Below, in pieces: positions 9,828 to 20,399 of a DNA stretch of 64,000 bases. Position 1 is the stretch's first letter; every line of letters begins with the position of its first letter. The notes beneath the pieces were generated by a model. That model saw only the letters and a list, made by a program, of their open reading frames with translations, did not search any database and had not been told where the DNA came from. The position numbers and the translations under genes are program-made. Source of the DNA: Apostichopus japonicus (Eukaryota; Echinodermata; Holothuroidea; Aspidochirotida; Stichopodidae); NCBI RefSeq assembly GCF_037975245.1, contig NC_092573.1, positions 12,980,001 through 13,044,000 of the forward strand, given 5' to 3'.

Positions 9828-12800
9828 AAAGCAGATAATGCGGATACAGCAGACATAGCCGAGAATAAAATCTAGTAGCGTGGAGGATTCAATTATGACA
9901 TACTAGGACTTTCTACTGGTAAACTTTACTCATTGTCGAATAAATCTATATCTAATTTCTAGCTTTTGCTCTGTGTTTAACGTATTATGACCAAAACAAA
10001 TATGAAGTTCACGACAATTCCATCGGACTTGTATATTCGTTTAAAAATAGCTCCGTTTCGAATCTAACGCTCCATTGCTATGGTAACATGGTGAATAATA
10101 GCCCTGCCGCTAATGGATATGTAGAAGATGACCATCGGTGGCGCTCTCAACTTCTCGTGCCACGTCTGGCACCTATACAAGAAGTAACCGACATATTACT
10201 GGCGCAATCCCGACCGAACATATTTTAACTCTCCTCAGACAGACTTTTCTACACTGATCCCAGAAAGCATTAAGTGCCGTCAAAATGCCTCAGTTGCCAA
10301 TAGGTACATGTCCATGACGTAACACTGTTCTCGTTGTGCAGAAAACTGAAGTCAAAAGTAAGGCATATACTGATAGGCCTAGACTAGGTATACGTTGCAG
10401 ACTATACATATGCTAACTTCACAGACAGACATACATGCATTCAGACAACTTCGGGTAATGTAAAATATCACTAACCGTAATCACGTTATGTTTACTCTGT
10501 CTTCAAATGTCGTCCTTTTCTTCTCTGCAACCCCGGGCCGTCATTGGAGTCGTTCGAACAACTATATTAAGGCGAAGAACGACGTCAAGATATATCCAAC
10601 GTCTAGACTACACTGCTTGCAATGGAGAGAGAACTGCCCAGTACAGTACAGTACGTGTTGATATGAACGCCTACAAAATGACAACAAATATTTTCCATTG
10701 AAAATCCACTGTGTATGACGGTATAGTAAACACTCGTATATAGATCAACGCACACGCGCGCACGGAGGTATTATGTACGTACAGCATGCAATGCAGACAA
10801 ATATTTCGGAGCGCGCGCTTCTGATTTTGTGCTGATATTCTTGTGAGCGCTCTTGTATCACTGTTTGCATGCGCGCACGGACAAGATAGACGTCAGACTA
10901 TCACGCTGTAGCTACTAAACCTTTACTTACATGTGTACAGCAGTAGACTACTGTGATGGTTGCATGCGGCAGTTTAATTTTGTGTGCACAATATGTCAGC
11001 ATTGTACGGTGGCTTAATAAGGACATAGGAAAGAAAAACAGTGTCCCCAAATCTCACAATGTTGTCTTTTTATCTCAAACGTTGCCTCTTTTTTTCCCTT
11101 CAAAATTTAGATCCAAAAACAAAAGTCCAAAAGTAGAGACAAAAAGTCCAAATTTTCAGATTTGAGCAGACTTGTTTCCTTTCCTATGTCCCTATTAAGC
11201 CACCGTAGTATTGTGACTATTCTATGATCAGAAAAACTGTACAAATCTAACGGAATTGCTAATGTTATAATGTTAAGAGACTGGCCTTTATCATCCCTGT
11301 AAAGTCAGAACGCGACGGTGTTTATTTCAGTCACGGTTGGCAGCCCTCTTAGGGTTTTAATCAGGAGCTTTCTATTTTATAGCTGTTGTAGGTGTCGTAC
11401 CAGAAGTAATCCTTCCATTATCTTACACAGTACTAAGTCCGTCACGTTTAGGGTCCGCTAAAGTATAGCTAGAAGTTGTCAACTGACAAATCATACCCCC
11501 ACGTTGATATCTGAGGGCTTGGCCTGCCAGGGTGCATGCACATTTCTATATCATGACGCAGTTTAGACTTTGAGCTAGAAGAGGAGCAAGTTGAGCACAC
11601 TGAACCGTCCGCTCGCACGGAGAAACATATCCAGATTAAAACACAGAATTTCTTAACTGTTCTGTGTCACCTCCTTGAATCCTCCTTATTTGCACATCAC
11701 CTCTACTTTGAATTATGCGCTTCCACATCAAGACATTCAAAACGATCGTGGTGACTGGAAATATGCCATAACAAGCATTGCGTTAGGTCATGTTACGTCT
11801 CGTGTGTGTCTGTGTGCTTTACTTATCTTTTCGTGTTTTTTTTTTTCGTTTTTTTTTTCGTTTTTTTTTTTTTTCGTTTTTTTTTTTCACGGTTAAACTT
11901 TTGTGCGAATGTACAATACTCCAATTGGGGCATGGTATGCATTCATATCACATTGTTTTGGAACAATCTGGAACTCTAAGTATTATTTCGACCCAAGAAT
12001 CACCAGGCTGGCGTGGTGGCCTGAACGGTTGGAAGACAGCACTGCGCGTCGGTGTTTGTTGTCAGGCTGTGTGAATCGCGCCGATCGGATGACAGACACT
12101 GCTTTGTTTATAATGGCATCGCCAAGGTGGAATTTTTACACGGGCCTAGGATCCCAATTCCGTATCCTCCCTTAGTTCGCAAAAGCATCCGGGAGATTAC
12201 GTTTAGAGTCCGGCCTTCGGGCCAGAAGTGGGCTAGCTGACTTGCAATGGTGGGCTCACGTCGATTCGGACTGGGTTGATGTTCAACGTTCAGTGAAACC
12301 ATGGCCTCGATGAGGCGTAATCTCTTGTTAATTTTAGCTTTCTGTCTTCAATTTTATAATATAATTATATAAATTAATTATTGCCTTTTTTATTCGTCTT
12401 TTTCTCGCTTAGTTATCGCATTTTATTCAAGGTTAAATATATGCTCATGTCTGCCTAGGTTCGACTCCCCGCCGAAGCAATATTTTATTTTATTTTTTTA
12501 TTATTATTATTAATATTTGGGGTGTTGTTAATATCTGCATGTCTATGCATGGTGTTTTAAGTTTGTTTCGCTTTGTTTGTCTGTTTTTTTGTTTGTTTTT
12601 TTAGGGGGAGGGGGGTGTTTGTCTCTATTTTGGTATTTTGTTTCGCGTAAACAAAGTAGGTCATTGCAATAATTTTTGCACAACTTGTCAATAGAAACCG
12701 ATTCGGAACTTAAGACCTGAGTGGTAAATTTGATTTCTGTCTCGCTCGTCGCCTTTCACTGGAAATTTGAATGAAAGTATTCATAAGGACGAAAACTGTA

Positions 12801-13104
12801 CCTGCAAAAAGAAATGCTTCTTTTGTACAGTGTAAGGCCACCGCGACATCTTTTCTGACAAGCTTGATGATATTTGTTCTTCGGGAATGTTGTGTCATTA
12901 CTTAGCCTTTATATTATAAACAGTTAAGTGTGGAAACAGCTATGCTCCTGTTAGAACAACTTAACATTTCTTAAATGCTGATTTACTGAGGCAGGCGTTT
13001 GAAAGACAGTGTGATACAAACAGGTACGGTAACGTCATAAACAATGCCACGAGCTCTCCGTGCATTAAAAACGATCGAAATGTGCGGTATTCATGACGGT
13101 ACAC
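9828..13104 (+). repeat. Array unit 4
   Basis: 3277 bp. T tract is T11-CG-T10-CG-T14-CG-T11 (class B, one T longer than class A). One private substitution noticed: A to T at 12251, inside the GC-rich structured stretch but in a predicted loop. Confidence 0.97.
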
Positions 13105-15305
13105 AAAGCAGATAATGCGGATACAGCAGACATAGCCGAGAATAAAATCTAGTAGCGTGGAGGATTCAATTATGACATACTAGGACTTTCTACTGGTAAA
13201 CTTTACTCATTGTCGAATAAATCTATATCTAATTTCTAGCTTTTGCTCTGTGTTTAACGTATTATGACCAAAACAAATATGAAGTTCACGACAATTCCAT
13301 CGGACTTGTATATTCGTTTAAAAATAGCTCCGTTTCGAATCTAACGCTCCATTGCTATGGTAACATGGTGAATAATAGCCCTGCCGCTAATGGATATGTA
13401 GAAGATGACCATCGGTGGCGCTCTCAACTTCTCGTGCCACGTCTGGCACCTATACAAGAAGTAACCGACATATTACTGGCGCAATCCCGACCGAACATAT
13501 TTTAACTCTCCTCAGACAGACTTTTCTACACTGATCCCAGAAAGCATTAAGTGCCGTCAAAATGCCTCAGTTGCCAATAGGTACATGTCCATGACGTAAC
13601 ACTGTTCTCGTTGTGCAGAAAACTGAAGTCAAAAGTAAGGCATATACTGATAGGCCTAGACTAGGTATACGTTGCAGACTATACATATGCTAACTTCACA
13701 GACAGACATACATGCATTCAGACAACTTCGGGTAATGTAAAATATCACTAACCGTAATCACGTTATGTTTACTCTGTCTTCAAATGTCGTCCTTTTCTTC
13801 TCTGCAACCCCGGGCCGTCATTGGAGTCGTTCGAACAACTATATTAAGGCGAAGAACGACGTCAAGATATATCCAACGTCTAGACTACACTGCTTGCAAT
13901 GGAGAGAGAACTGCCCAGTACAGTACAGTACGTGTTGATATGAACGCCTACAAAATGACAACAAATATTTTCCATTGAAAATCCACTGTGTATGACGGTA
14001 TAGTAAACACTCGTATATAGATCAACGCACACGCGCGCACGGAGGTATTATGTACGTACAGCATGCAATGCAGACAAATATTTCGGAGCGCGCGCTTCTG
14101 ATTTTGTGCTGATATTCTTGTGAGCGCTCTTGTATCACTGTTTGCATGCGCGCACGGACAAGATAGACGTCAGACTATCACGCTGTAGCTACTAAACCTT
14201 TACTTACATGTGTACAGCAGTAGACTACTGTGATGGTTGCATGCGGCAGTTTAATTTTGTGTGCACAATATGTCAGCATTGTACGGTGGCTTAATAAGGA
14301 CATAGGAAAGAAAAACAGTGTCCCCAAATCTCACAATGTTGTCTTTTTATCTCAAACGTTGCCTCTTTTTTTCCCTTCAAAATTTAGATCCAAAAACAAA
14401 AGTCCAAAAGTAGAGACAAAAAGTCCAAATTTTCAGATTTGAGCAGACTTGTTTCCTTTCCTATGTCCCTATTAAGCCACCGTAGTATTGTGACTATTCT
14501 ATGATCAGAAAAACTGTACAAATCTAACGGAATTGCTAATGTTATAATGTTAAGAGACTGGCCTTTATCATCCCTGTAAAGTCAGAACGCGACGGTGTTT
14601 ATTTCAGTCACGGTTGGCAGCCCTCTTAGGGTTTTAATCAGGAGCTTTCTATTTTATAGCTGTTGTAGGTGTCGTACCAGAAGTAATCCTTCCATTATCT
14701 TACACAGTACTAAGTCCGTCACGTTTAGGGTCCGCTAAAGTATAGCTAGAAGTTGTCAACTGACAAATCATACCCCCACGTTGATATCTGAGGGCTTGGC
14801 CTGCCAGGGTGCATGCACATTTCTATATCATGACGCAGTTTAGACTTTGAGCTAGAAGAGGAGCAAGTTGAGCACACTGAACCGTCCGCTCGCACGGAGA
14901 AACATATCCAGATTAAAACACAGAATTTCTTAACTGTTCTGTGTCACCTCCTTGAATCCTCCTTATTTGCACATCACCTCTACTTTGAATTATGCGCTTC
15001 CACATCAAGACATTCAAAACGATCGTGGTGACTGGAAATATGCCATAACAAGCATTGCGTTAGGTCATGTTACGTCTCGTGTGTGTCTGTGTGCTTTACT
15101 TATCTTTTCGTGTTTTTTTTTTTCGTTTTTTTTTTTTTTCGTTTTTTTTTTTCACGGTTAAACTTTTGTGCGAATGTACAATACTCCAATTGGGGCATGG
15201 TATGCATTCATATCACATTGTTTTGGAACAATCTGGAACTCTAAGTATTATTTCGACCCAAGAATCACCAGGCTGGCGTGGTGGCCTGAACGGTTGGAAG
15301 ACAGC

Positions 15306-15313
15306 ACTGCGCG
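15306..15313. repeat. Target-site duplication, left copy
   Basis: ACTGCGCG immediately before the left transposon end. The same 8 bases occur once at the matching place in uninterrupted units (2212-2219 in unit 1). Eight bases is the duplication length typical of P-superfamily transposons. Confidence 0.97.
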
Positions 15314-15345
15314 CACTGATCTACACTAACTGGATAGGCTGCGCG
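15314..15345 (+). repeat. Left terminal inverted repeat, 32 bp
   Basis: Begins CACTGATCTACACTAACTGG and ends GGCTGCGCG. It matches the reverse complement of 23462-23493 at all 32 positions. These ends are where the transposase would cut. The last seven bases, CTGCGCG, also occur in the target-site duplication. Confidence 0.97.
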
Positions 15346-15387
15346 TACGGTGATTGTATAGCGAGCCGTGAAGTCACCGGAAGTTGT

Positions 15388-15418
15388 TCAGCGGCCATGT
15401 TGGGATATTCAAAACATC
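15388..15418 (+). repeat. Left subterminal inverted repeat, 31 bp
   Basis: Starts TCAGCGGCCATGTTGGGATA and is perfectly complementary to 23402-23432. Looser likeness continues outward through CCGGAAGT to the terminal repeat, with 13 extra bases on this side, and inward to about 15430. The block holds CAACATGGCCGC on the reverse strand, close to a YY1 site. Internal inverted repeats are a feature of P elements that helps transposition; that role here is inferred. Confidence 0.85.
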
Positions 15419-15578
15419 GACGCGCTTATGTATCACTCAGTGATATGCATGGCAACCAAATTTCCGTACGAATCTGCGAAGTGCACTACAGTGTCTGTCA
15501 CATAACGACTGCAAGCAGCTAGCGGTGGTGGGTAAAATTGCTCCAAAATTCCTTTGTAAGTACATTATGAAATACTCC

Positions 15579-15875
15579 CCCTGACTGTATAATCATCAGC
15601 AGCGTAAAATAGGCTTAAAACGTGAGGACTGTACTGTACTGATCATGATGCGCTGATTAACCATGTACTGTATGTTAACGTTCACCATGTTGAATGTTAG
15701 TTACAGTAGCATAGAGGTACAGTACAGTAGCTCCATGTTGTTAGCAGATAATTCATGTTGTTAATATTATATATTATTATACTATAACTGTATTAAGCCA
15801 AACGTAAATCACTTTGCACATGCCTAACCCTGCTAATTTCTTAATAAGTGGTCACTGATGATCATACAGTCAGGG
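15579..15875. repeat. Inverted repeat pair inside the 5' region; possible nested MITE or hairpin
   Basis: CCCTGACTGTATAATCATCA at 15579 onward pairs with its complement ending 15875, with one mismatch over 21 bases, and the outer flank ACTCCC is loosely mirrored. Spacing is about 300 bp end to end, with an inner pair of complementary TACAGTAC-type repeats. No clear target duplication was found, so whether it is a nested element or part of the transposon is open. Confidence 0.45.
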
Positions 15876-16067
15876 AGTGGGAAACATTTCATGCTTGAGA
15901 CTGTGTACGTACCACGATCTGACCACCATGAGTGATGTCCGATGAGTGACATTCGATGTCCAACATGTACATTCCACTGGCTGGAGCTGGCATTGCAATT
16001 ATACCTGTTTATTTTGTCTCTTTTTACACTGCAGCTAATTGGTGAACCTAATACTGTACTTGCTACA

Positions 16068-16144
16068 ATGTCAGGCTGTTCAGCCTACAGCTGCACAAAC
16101 AGGGCAAACCGCTTCCATTATGACAGAGGGATAACATTCCATAA
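16068..16144 (+). CDS. Transposase exon 1: start of the THAP finger
   Basis: ATG at 16068, then 25 codons and two bases. It encodes the N-terminal part of the C2CH finger (C4 and C9, with SCTNR and GITFH typical of THAP). The donor GTAAGT at 16145-16150 is a strong splice site. Splitting a THAP domain after the FHK motif is common in animal THAP genes. Confidence 0.9.
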
Positions 16145-19100
16145 GTAAGTTATGTTACACTACAGGGGGGGGGGGGGTGGGGATACAAAAAGAATTTCAT
16201 TTAGGATTGAATTCTATTTGAAGATCCAAAAATAAAAACTACTCTAAAAGTAAAGTTTTACTCAGAGTTACACTTACTCTTAGTTACTGAGGCTGAAAAA
16301 AATTACAGTAGGCCTATTCTACTATGCAGAGTGCATTGCAGTGCTTGAGTGTGGAAGTACTTCTGCTTTTTATAAACGGTTTACAATTTTCCAGTCATAG
16401 CCTTCATAGTTTGCTTGCCCGAGTGCAAAACTTTGGGCCAATTTTGTGGCAGTCATGTAGTTGCAATAATCTTTTCTTTATTGGGACCATTGCACTGGTA
16501 ATTCTATTTTTGCACAGTATTGAGTTCGTTTATATACCTTTTCATACAGATTTCCACATAGCCAGTCAGAGAGGCTTAAAAAATGGACTGTCAATATGAG
16601 AAGAGAGAATTGGAAGCCATCAAAAACTTCACTTGTTTGCTCAGAGCACTTTTTTGATAAGTATTTCGATAGATCTGGGCAGACTGTCCGTCTTCGTCCA
16701 GATGCTGAACCCACAGTGTTTGCTTTTCCAACACATCTCCAAAAGGTAGGATATATGCCTGAAAAATTTCTAATGACTTTTTTATTGTTTTGTTTTTGTT
16801 TCTTAATTAACCAAGTTGGAAAGAATCCCATATCTGGCACAGGTATACAAGAGATGGCCAGATATGGTCATCTTTCCACCAAGTGGTAGAGTGTTTATTT
16901 TGCGATTTATCGTCTTTCAAAAGTAATTTCATGTCTTTCTTGGGCAAAAATCTAATTTTTTTTTTTTTTTTACAATAATTAGTCATATTTCCATCAAAAT
17001 GCTCCCAGTCAAACAGTTATGTGTACTGAAACAAAGACTCAATTCTTTTGAGCTGAGGGGAATAAAGTGCTAGATCACAAACTGCACTTTTCTATTTTCA
17101 GTTTTAAATAAAATGAATTAGAAGCTGACACCGTTTTTCATTCCCCTCCTCTCATTTAGCACATTGTTTGTTATAATTAACTTTGTTCTGTTTAATGTTA
17201 ACAAAATAATTGGCACATGTTCAAAGTATTCTCAACTTTTGCAAGTTTTTTGCAAGTTTCTTATGCATGTCAGTGTTCTCCAGGTGCTGAAATCTTTAAC
17301 AGGGCAGCCTCTTACATTATCCTCATTGGAGGACTCTCAATAGTGCTTTTGCATGTTATTTGTAGGACAAAGGATGTGATATTTTAGGTTTGTATAATCA
17401 CAAATTTAGCAAATAAAACAAGAGTTAGTTACATTTAATGTGAAATCCCAATTAAAAAGAAAAATTTAACAGGGCTGGACACCCTGCTAAAGTGGTCGTG
17501 GAGGATACTGCATGTCACAATATTGTTCAAGTTGAATTTCAACGCATTCTGTTTTTGTTATTCCCTTTTCCAGTTATTCATGTTTTCAGGTCTGCCTTGT
17601 GCCACAAGAAGATGACAGTTTTTGATTCCTGAATTAATGGTACATGCATGATTTTGTATTTTTCTATGTTGATTGTTTCTGTTAGAGTTGGAATTTTTAC
17701 CTACCATACCTTGAAAACTTATGTCACAAAATTATTGATTCATTGCATTCATAAAATATACATTGTAATGAAGTTCTGTAAAGCAACTAAAGTCTTGTTA
17801 TAGAATTTTATTGTTTTTGGAGTATGATGACATGTACATGTATGTGTCACACTCCCTGGGCTCTGGAATACAGCTCATGCAATGTGCAGCTTTATTCTGC
17901 AGTGTGTATGGCAGCATGGGTGTATACACAAAGTTGCATAATAATTAAGTGAATTTTTAAGTATTAATTTCAATCTTAAATGTATTACTATTCAGAAATC
18001 TACAAGCCGTAAACCACCCTCAAGAAGAGGAACTTCAGACGTGAGTCTTGAGACAGTGGAGACAGGTTCTTCCTGCACAGTTGAACCACCCGTACCTCAG
18101 CAACTCCATGTCGGTGTTTGTGATCACAGTTATGCTGTGTTAGAGTCTCCAAGGAAACTTAAGCGTAAGTTAGACAAAGCAGTAGATGAACTTGAAACAT
18201 GTAAGAAAAAGTTGAAGGTCGAGCAACAAAAAACACGACGTCTGAAAAAAAGGGTTTCAAACTTGAGCACAGTGATAGATTCTTTACATAATCAAAACCT
18301 TATATCAACCAACTGTGCTGAGATGTTGGAGTCAACCTTTAGTGGAGTCCCCAAGGAAGTCTTTCAAAGAATTATTGAACAATCAAATACTAAACAGAGT
18401 AATACATACCCAGAAGACCTCCGTTCATTTGCCATGACTCTGCAGTTCTACTCAGCAAAGGCTTACGAGTATGTGAGAGAAACATTTGACCTGGCCTTAC
18501 CCCATCCTCGTACAATTAGAACATGGTATTGTAGTGTAGAGGGGGACCCTGGATTCACGAAGCAAGCATTTGATGCTCTCCATGCTAAAGCCAATGACAA
18601 CTTGGCACAGGGAAAGGAGACTGTATGTGCAATCATGTTCGATGAAATGGCCATACGTAAACATATTGAATATGCAAATGGAAAGTATCGAGGTTATGTA
18701 GACATTGGTACAGGTAGGTTTGATGACTCCACACCAGAAGCCAAAGATGCTTTAGTTTTTATGGCAGTGTCAGCAAATGATGCTTGGAAAATACCGCTTG
18801 GCTATTTTCTTGTATATGGTTTAAGTGGGGTAGAACGTGCAAACCTGGTCAATGAGTGTTTTCGTAGACTTCATGATAGCGGTGTACAAGCAGTTTCTCT
18901 AACATGTGATGGGCCTTCTTGTCATTTTGCAATGATGAAATCCCTTGGGGCAAACATGAATGTGATTGGTTTGGACCCGTCATTTCCTCATCCATCAGAT
19001 CAATCGATTAAAATTCATATTATTCTTGATGTATGCCATATGTTAAAGTTGCTCCGCAACTCATTTGCAGACAGGAATTTTCAAAACCTCAGATGGTCAG

Positions 19101-20399
19101 ACCATCAGTTGGCAGTATATAGAAGAGCTCAATAAACTCCAAGAAAAAGAGGGACTTCGATTAGGTAATAAACTAAAAAGTGCACATATTGACTGGCGAA
19201 AGCAAAAAATGAAGGTCAATTTGGCCGCACAGGTATTTAGTGCCAGTGTAGCAGATGCCCTGCATTACTGCAACGAGGGGTTGAAACTCCCTCAATTTAG
19301 AGGTTGTGAGGCCACAGTTTGCTCTATAAGGCATGTTGATGCTGCATTTGATGTCCTTAACAGCAGAAATCCTTTGGGCAAAGGTGCAAAAGCTCCAATA
19401 AGAAATGGAAATGCAGATCAATTGCTTGAGATCTTGGGAAATGCTGAAAGTTTCATCCTAGGTCTTACTGATACAACCGGTAAAGAAATGCATCTTACCC
19501 CAAGGAAGACTGGCTTTATAGGTTTTGCTGCCAGCATCAAAAGTATCTCAGAACTTTTTGTAGAACTTGTTGCAGGTCCTAATGCTCCAATGAAATACCT
19601 TTTAACTTATAAATTTAGTCAAGATCACATAGAGCTTTTTTTTAGTGCAGTGAGAGCCAGGGGAGGGTTCAATAATAACCCAACAGCAGGCCAATTTTGT
19701 GCAGCATACAAGCGGCTGTTAACAAGGCACAATGTCAAGAATGGCACAGGAAATTGCATACTAAGAGACAGTACTACCATTCTTCATGTATCCCAACCAT
19801 CAGCAATAAGCATAGCACGTAAATATGATCTTGAGCTTAGAACTCAGCCACTGCATGATGATCATGATTATGCAGATGTACCAAATTTCCAAACCATATC
19901 TGGGTACAAAGAAGCTGCAATCAATTACATTGCTGGATTTGTTGTTAAAATGATAAAGCGTCGATTGAACTGCCTCTTGTGCACAAAGGCACTGACTAAT
20001 CAAAGTGGCAAGATTCATAAGTTTTTGGCACTAAAAGATCGTGGGGGTCTGCAGAAAGCATCAGACAGTGTTGTTTGTGTTTGCATGGAAACAGAAAAGT
20101 GTTTCCAAAGACTTGCAAACATTTCTGATGGAAAACTTCCACAAGGTCTTGGTGTCTCAGCAGCAATAGCATCATCTGTTCTTAATAACTGTTCACACCG
20201 TAATCTTTTTCCTGAATTACATAATCACCAATTTCACACCACAGTAGATGATAATCATGTACACTCGCTCTTAAAGCTTGTATCATCATGCTACACTAAA
20301 ATCAAGCTGTTCCATTTAGGAAAGCAGATGACAGCCTCTGTTGCAGGACCCAAAATGCGGAAGCGATTGTCAAAACTTATTTTATTTAACCATCAGTAA
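16068..20399 (+). CDS. THAP9-like P-element transposase, three exons, one frameshift
   Basis: Cut-and-paste transposase expected to bind and move this element in the nucleus. Joined exons 16068-16144, 16550-16745 and 17996-20399 give about 891 residues once one base is discounted, close to the 903 of human THAP9. Order: THAP zinc finger 1-91 with C4, C9, C56, H59 and the fixed P28, W38, F60 and P80; basic linker about 92-106; coiled coil about 140-190; RNase H-like core with D307 (FDEM), D396 (TCDG) and E637 (HIELFF, followed by GGFNNNPT); between the second D and the E lies an insert that in P transposases binds GTP; C-terminal CxxC at 750-753 and a basic end. Start chosen because THAP domains begin at residue 1; an in-frame ATG at 15942 would add 42 unrelated residues. 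The frameshift near 19078-19086 ends translation at 19135. Family call is firm; activity is unknown. Confidence 0.92.
16145..16549 (+). other. Transposase intron 1, 405 bp
   Basis: GT at 16145 to AG at 16548-16549 (CATACAG). Holds a G13 run at 16165-16177 close behind the donor, and nothing else recognised. Splicing here completes the lysine codon and joins FHK to FPHS, exactly the conserved THAP order. Confidence 0.85.
16550..16745 (+). CDS. Transposase exon 2: rest of the THAP finger
   Basis: 196 bases encoding FPHSQSERLKKW, then the C56-S-E-H59 zinc pair and the closing PTVF and HLQK motifs. With exon 1 it totals 273 bases, so the phase returns to zero at the donor GTAGGA (16746). The open frame from 16596 continues past the donor only as intron read-through. 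Confidence 0.9.
16746..17995 (+). other. Transposase intron 2, 1,250 bp, with repeat fragments
   Basis: GTAGGA donor to TATTCAG acceptor (ends 17995). Holds a T16 run (16956-16971), CAGTGTTCTCCAGGTG at 17271-17286, which looks like a hAT-type terminus, and TTTAACAGGGC at 17295-17305 and again at 17465-17475. The second copy is part of a block mirrored behind the gene (20871-20899). No coding segment was recognised. Confidence 0.7.
17464..17495 (+). repeat. Self-complementary repeat block, mirrored downstream of the gene
   Basis: ATTTAACAGGG, a short spacer, ACACCCTGCT and AAAGTGG. CAGGG and CCCTG form a hairpin. The reverse complement of 20871-20899 gives the same string with a shorter spacer and one extra G. 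It may be the end of a dispersed element; the pair straddles the third exon. Confidence 0.5.
17996..20399 (+). CDS. Transposase exon 3: coiled coil, catalytic core and C terminus
   Basis: Starts AAATCTACAAGC right after the acceptor, in phase zero with exon 2. The frame runs through GTGAGTCTTGAG at 18041 and the coiled coil to CHMLKLLRNSFAD near 19073, then must shift by one base to continue as TSDGQTISWQYIEEL and onward to the TAA at 20397-20399. Catalytic codons: GAT 18641, GAT 18908, GAG 19632. The two halves are long, clean and plainly one protein. No AATAAA lies near the stop; the first ones downstream are at 21443 and 21591. Confidence 0.92.
19078..19086 (+). other. Frameshift site in a TTTTCAAAA stretch
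   Basis: The frame that ends at 19135 and the frame that runs to 20399 differ by one base. They join smoothly if one T of TTTT (19078-19081), or one A of AAAA (19083-19086), is extra. An alternative is a two-base loss just upstream, near 19074. No GT-AG intron fits here. Homopolymers are where long-read data most often err. Confidence 0.8.

Larger units (their letters stand above)
15346..16067 (+). other. 5' non-coding region of the transposon
   Basis: No gene is seen. It includes the subterminal repeat, then an inverted repeat pair (15579-15599 with 15855-15875, 20 of 21 matching) enclosing about 255 bp, which itself holds ACTGTACTGTACTG (about 15628-15641) against TACAGTACAGTA (about 15719-15730). 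An AT-rich TATA-like stretch (TATTATATATTATTATACTA) lies near 15764-15783. A promoter must be somewhere here if the gene is expressed, but no core element can be fixed. Confidence 0.5.

Noticed and set aside
15067-15522. Open frame of 151 codons on the plus strand
   Set aside because: It runs from satellite DNA through the T tract and across the left transposon junction; a chance chimera.
16324-16599. Plus-strand frame inside transposase intron 1
   Set aside because: Hydrophobic AT-driven frame that ends where exon 2 is read in a different frame; not a gene.
19065-20399. Second half of the transposase as a separate gene starting at the ATG at 19065
   Set aside because: The ATG falls within the conserved core between the second D and the E; the part before it is in the preceding frame, so this is one broken gene, not two.
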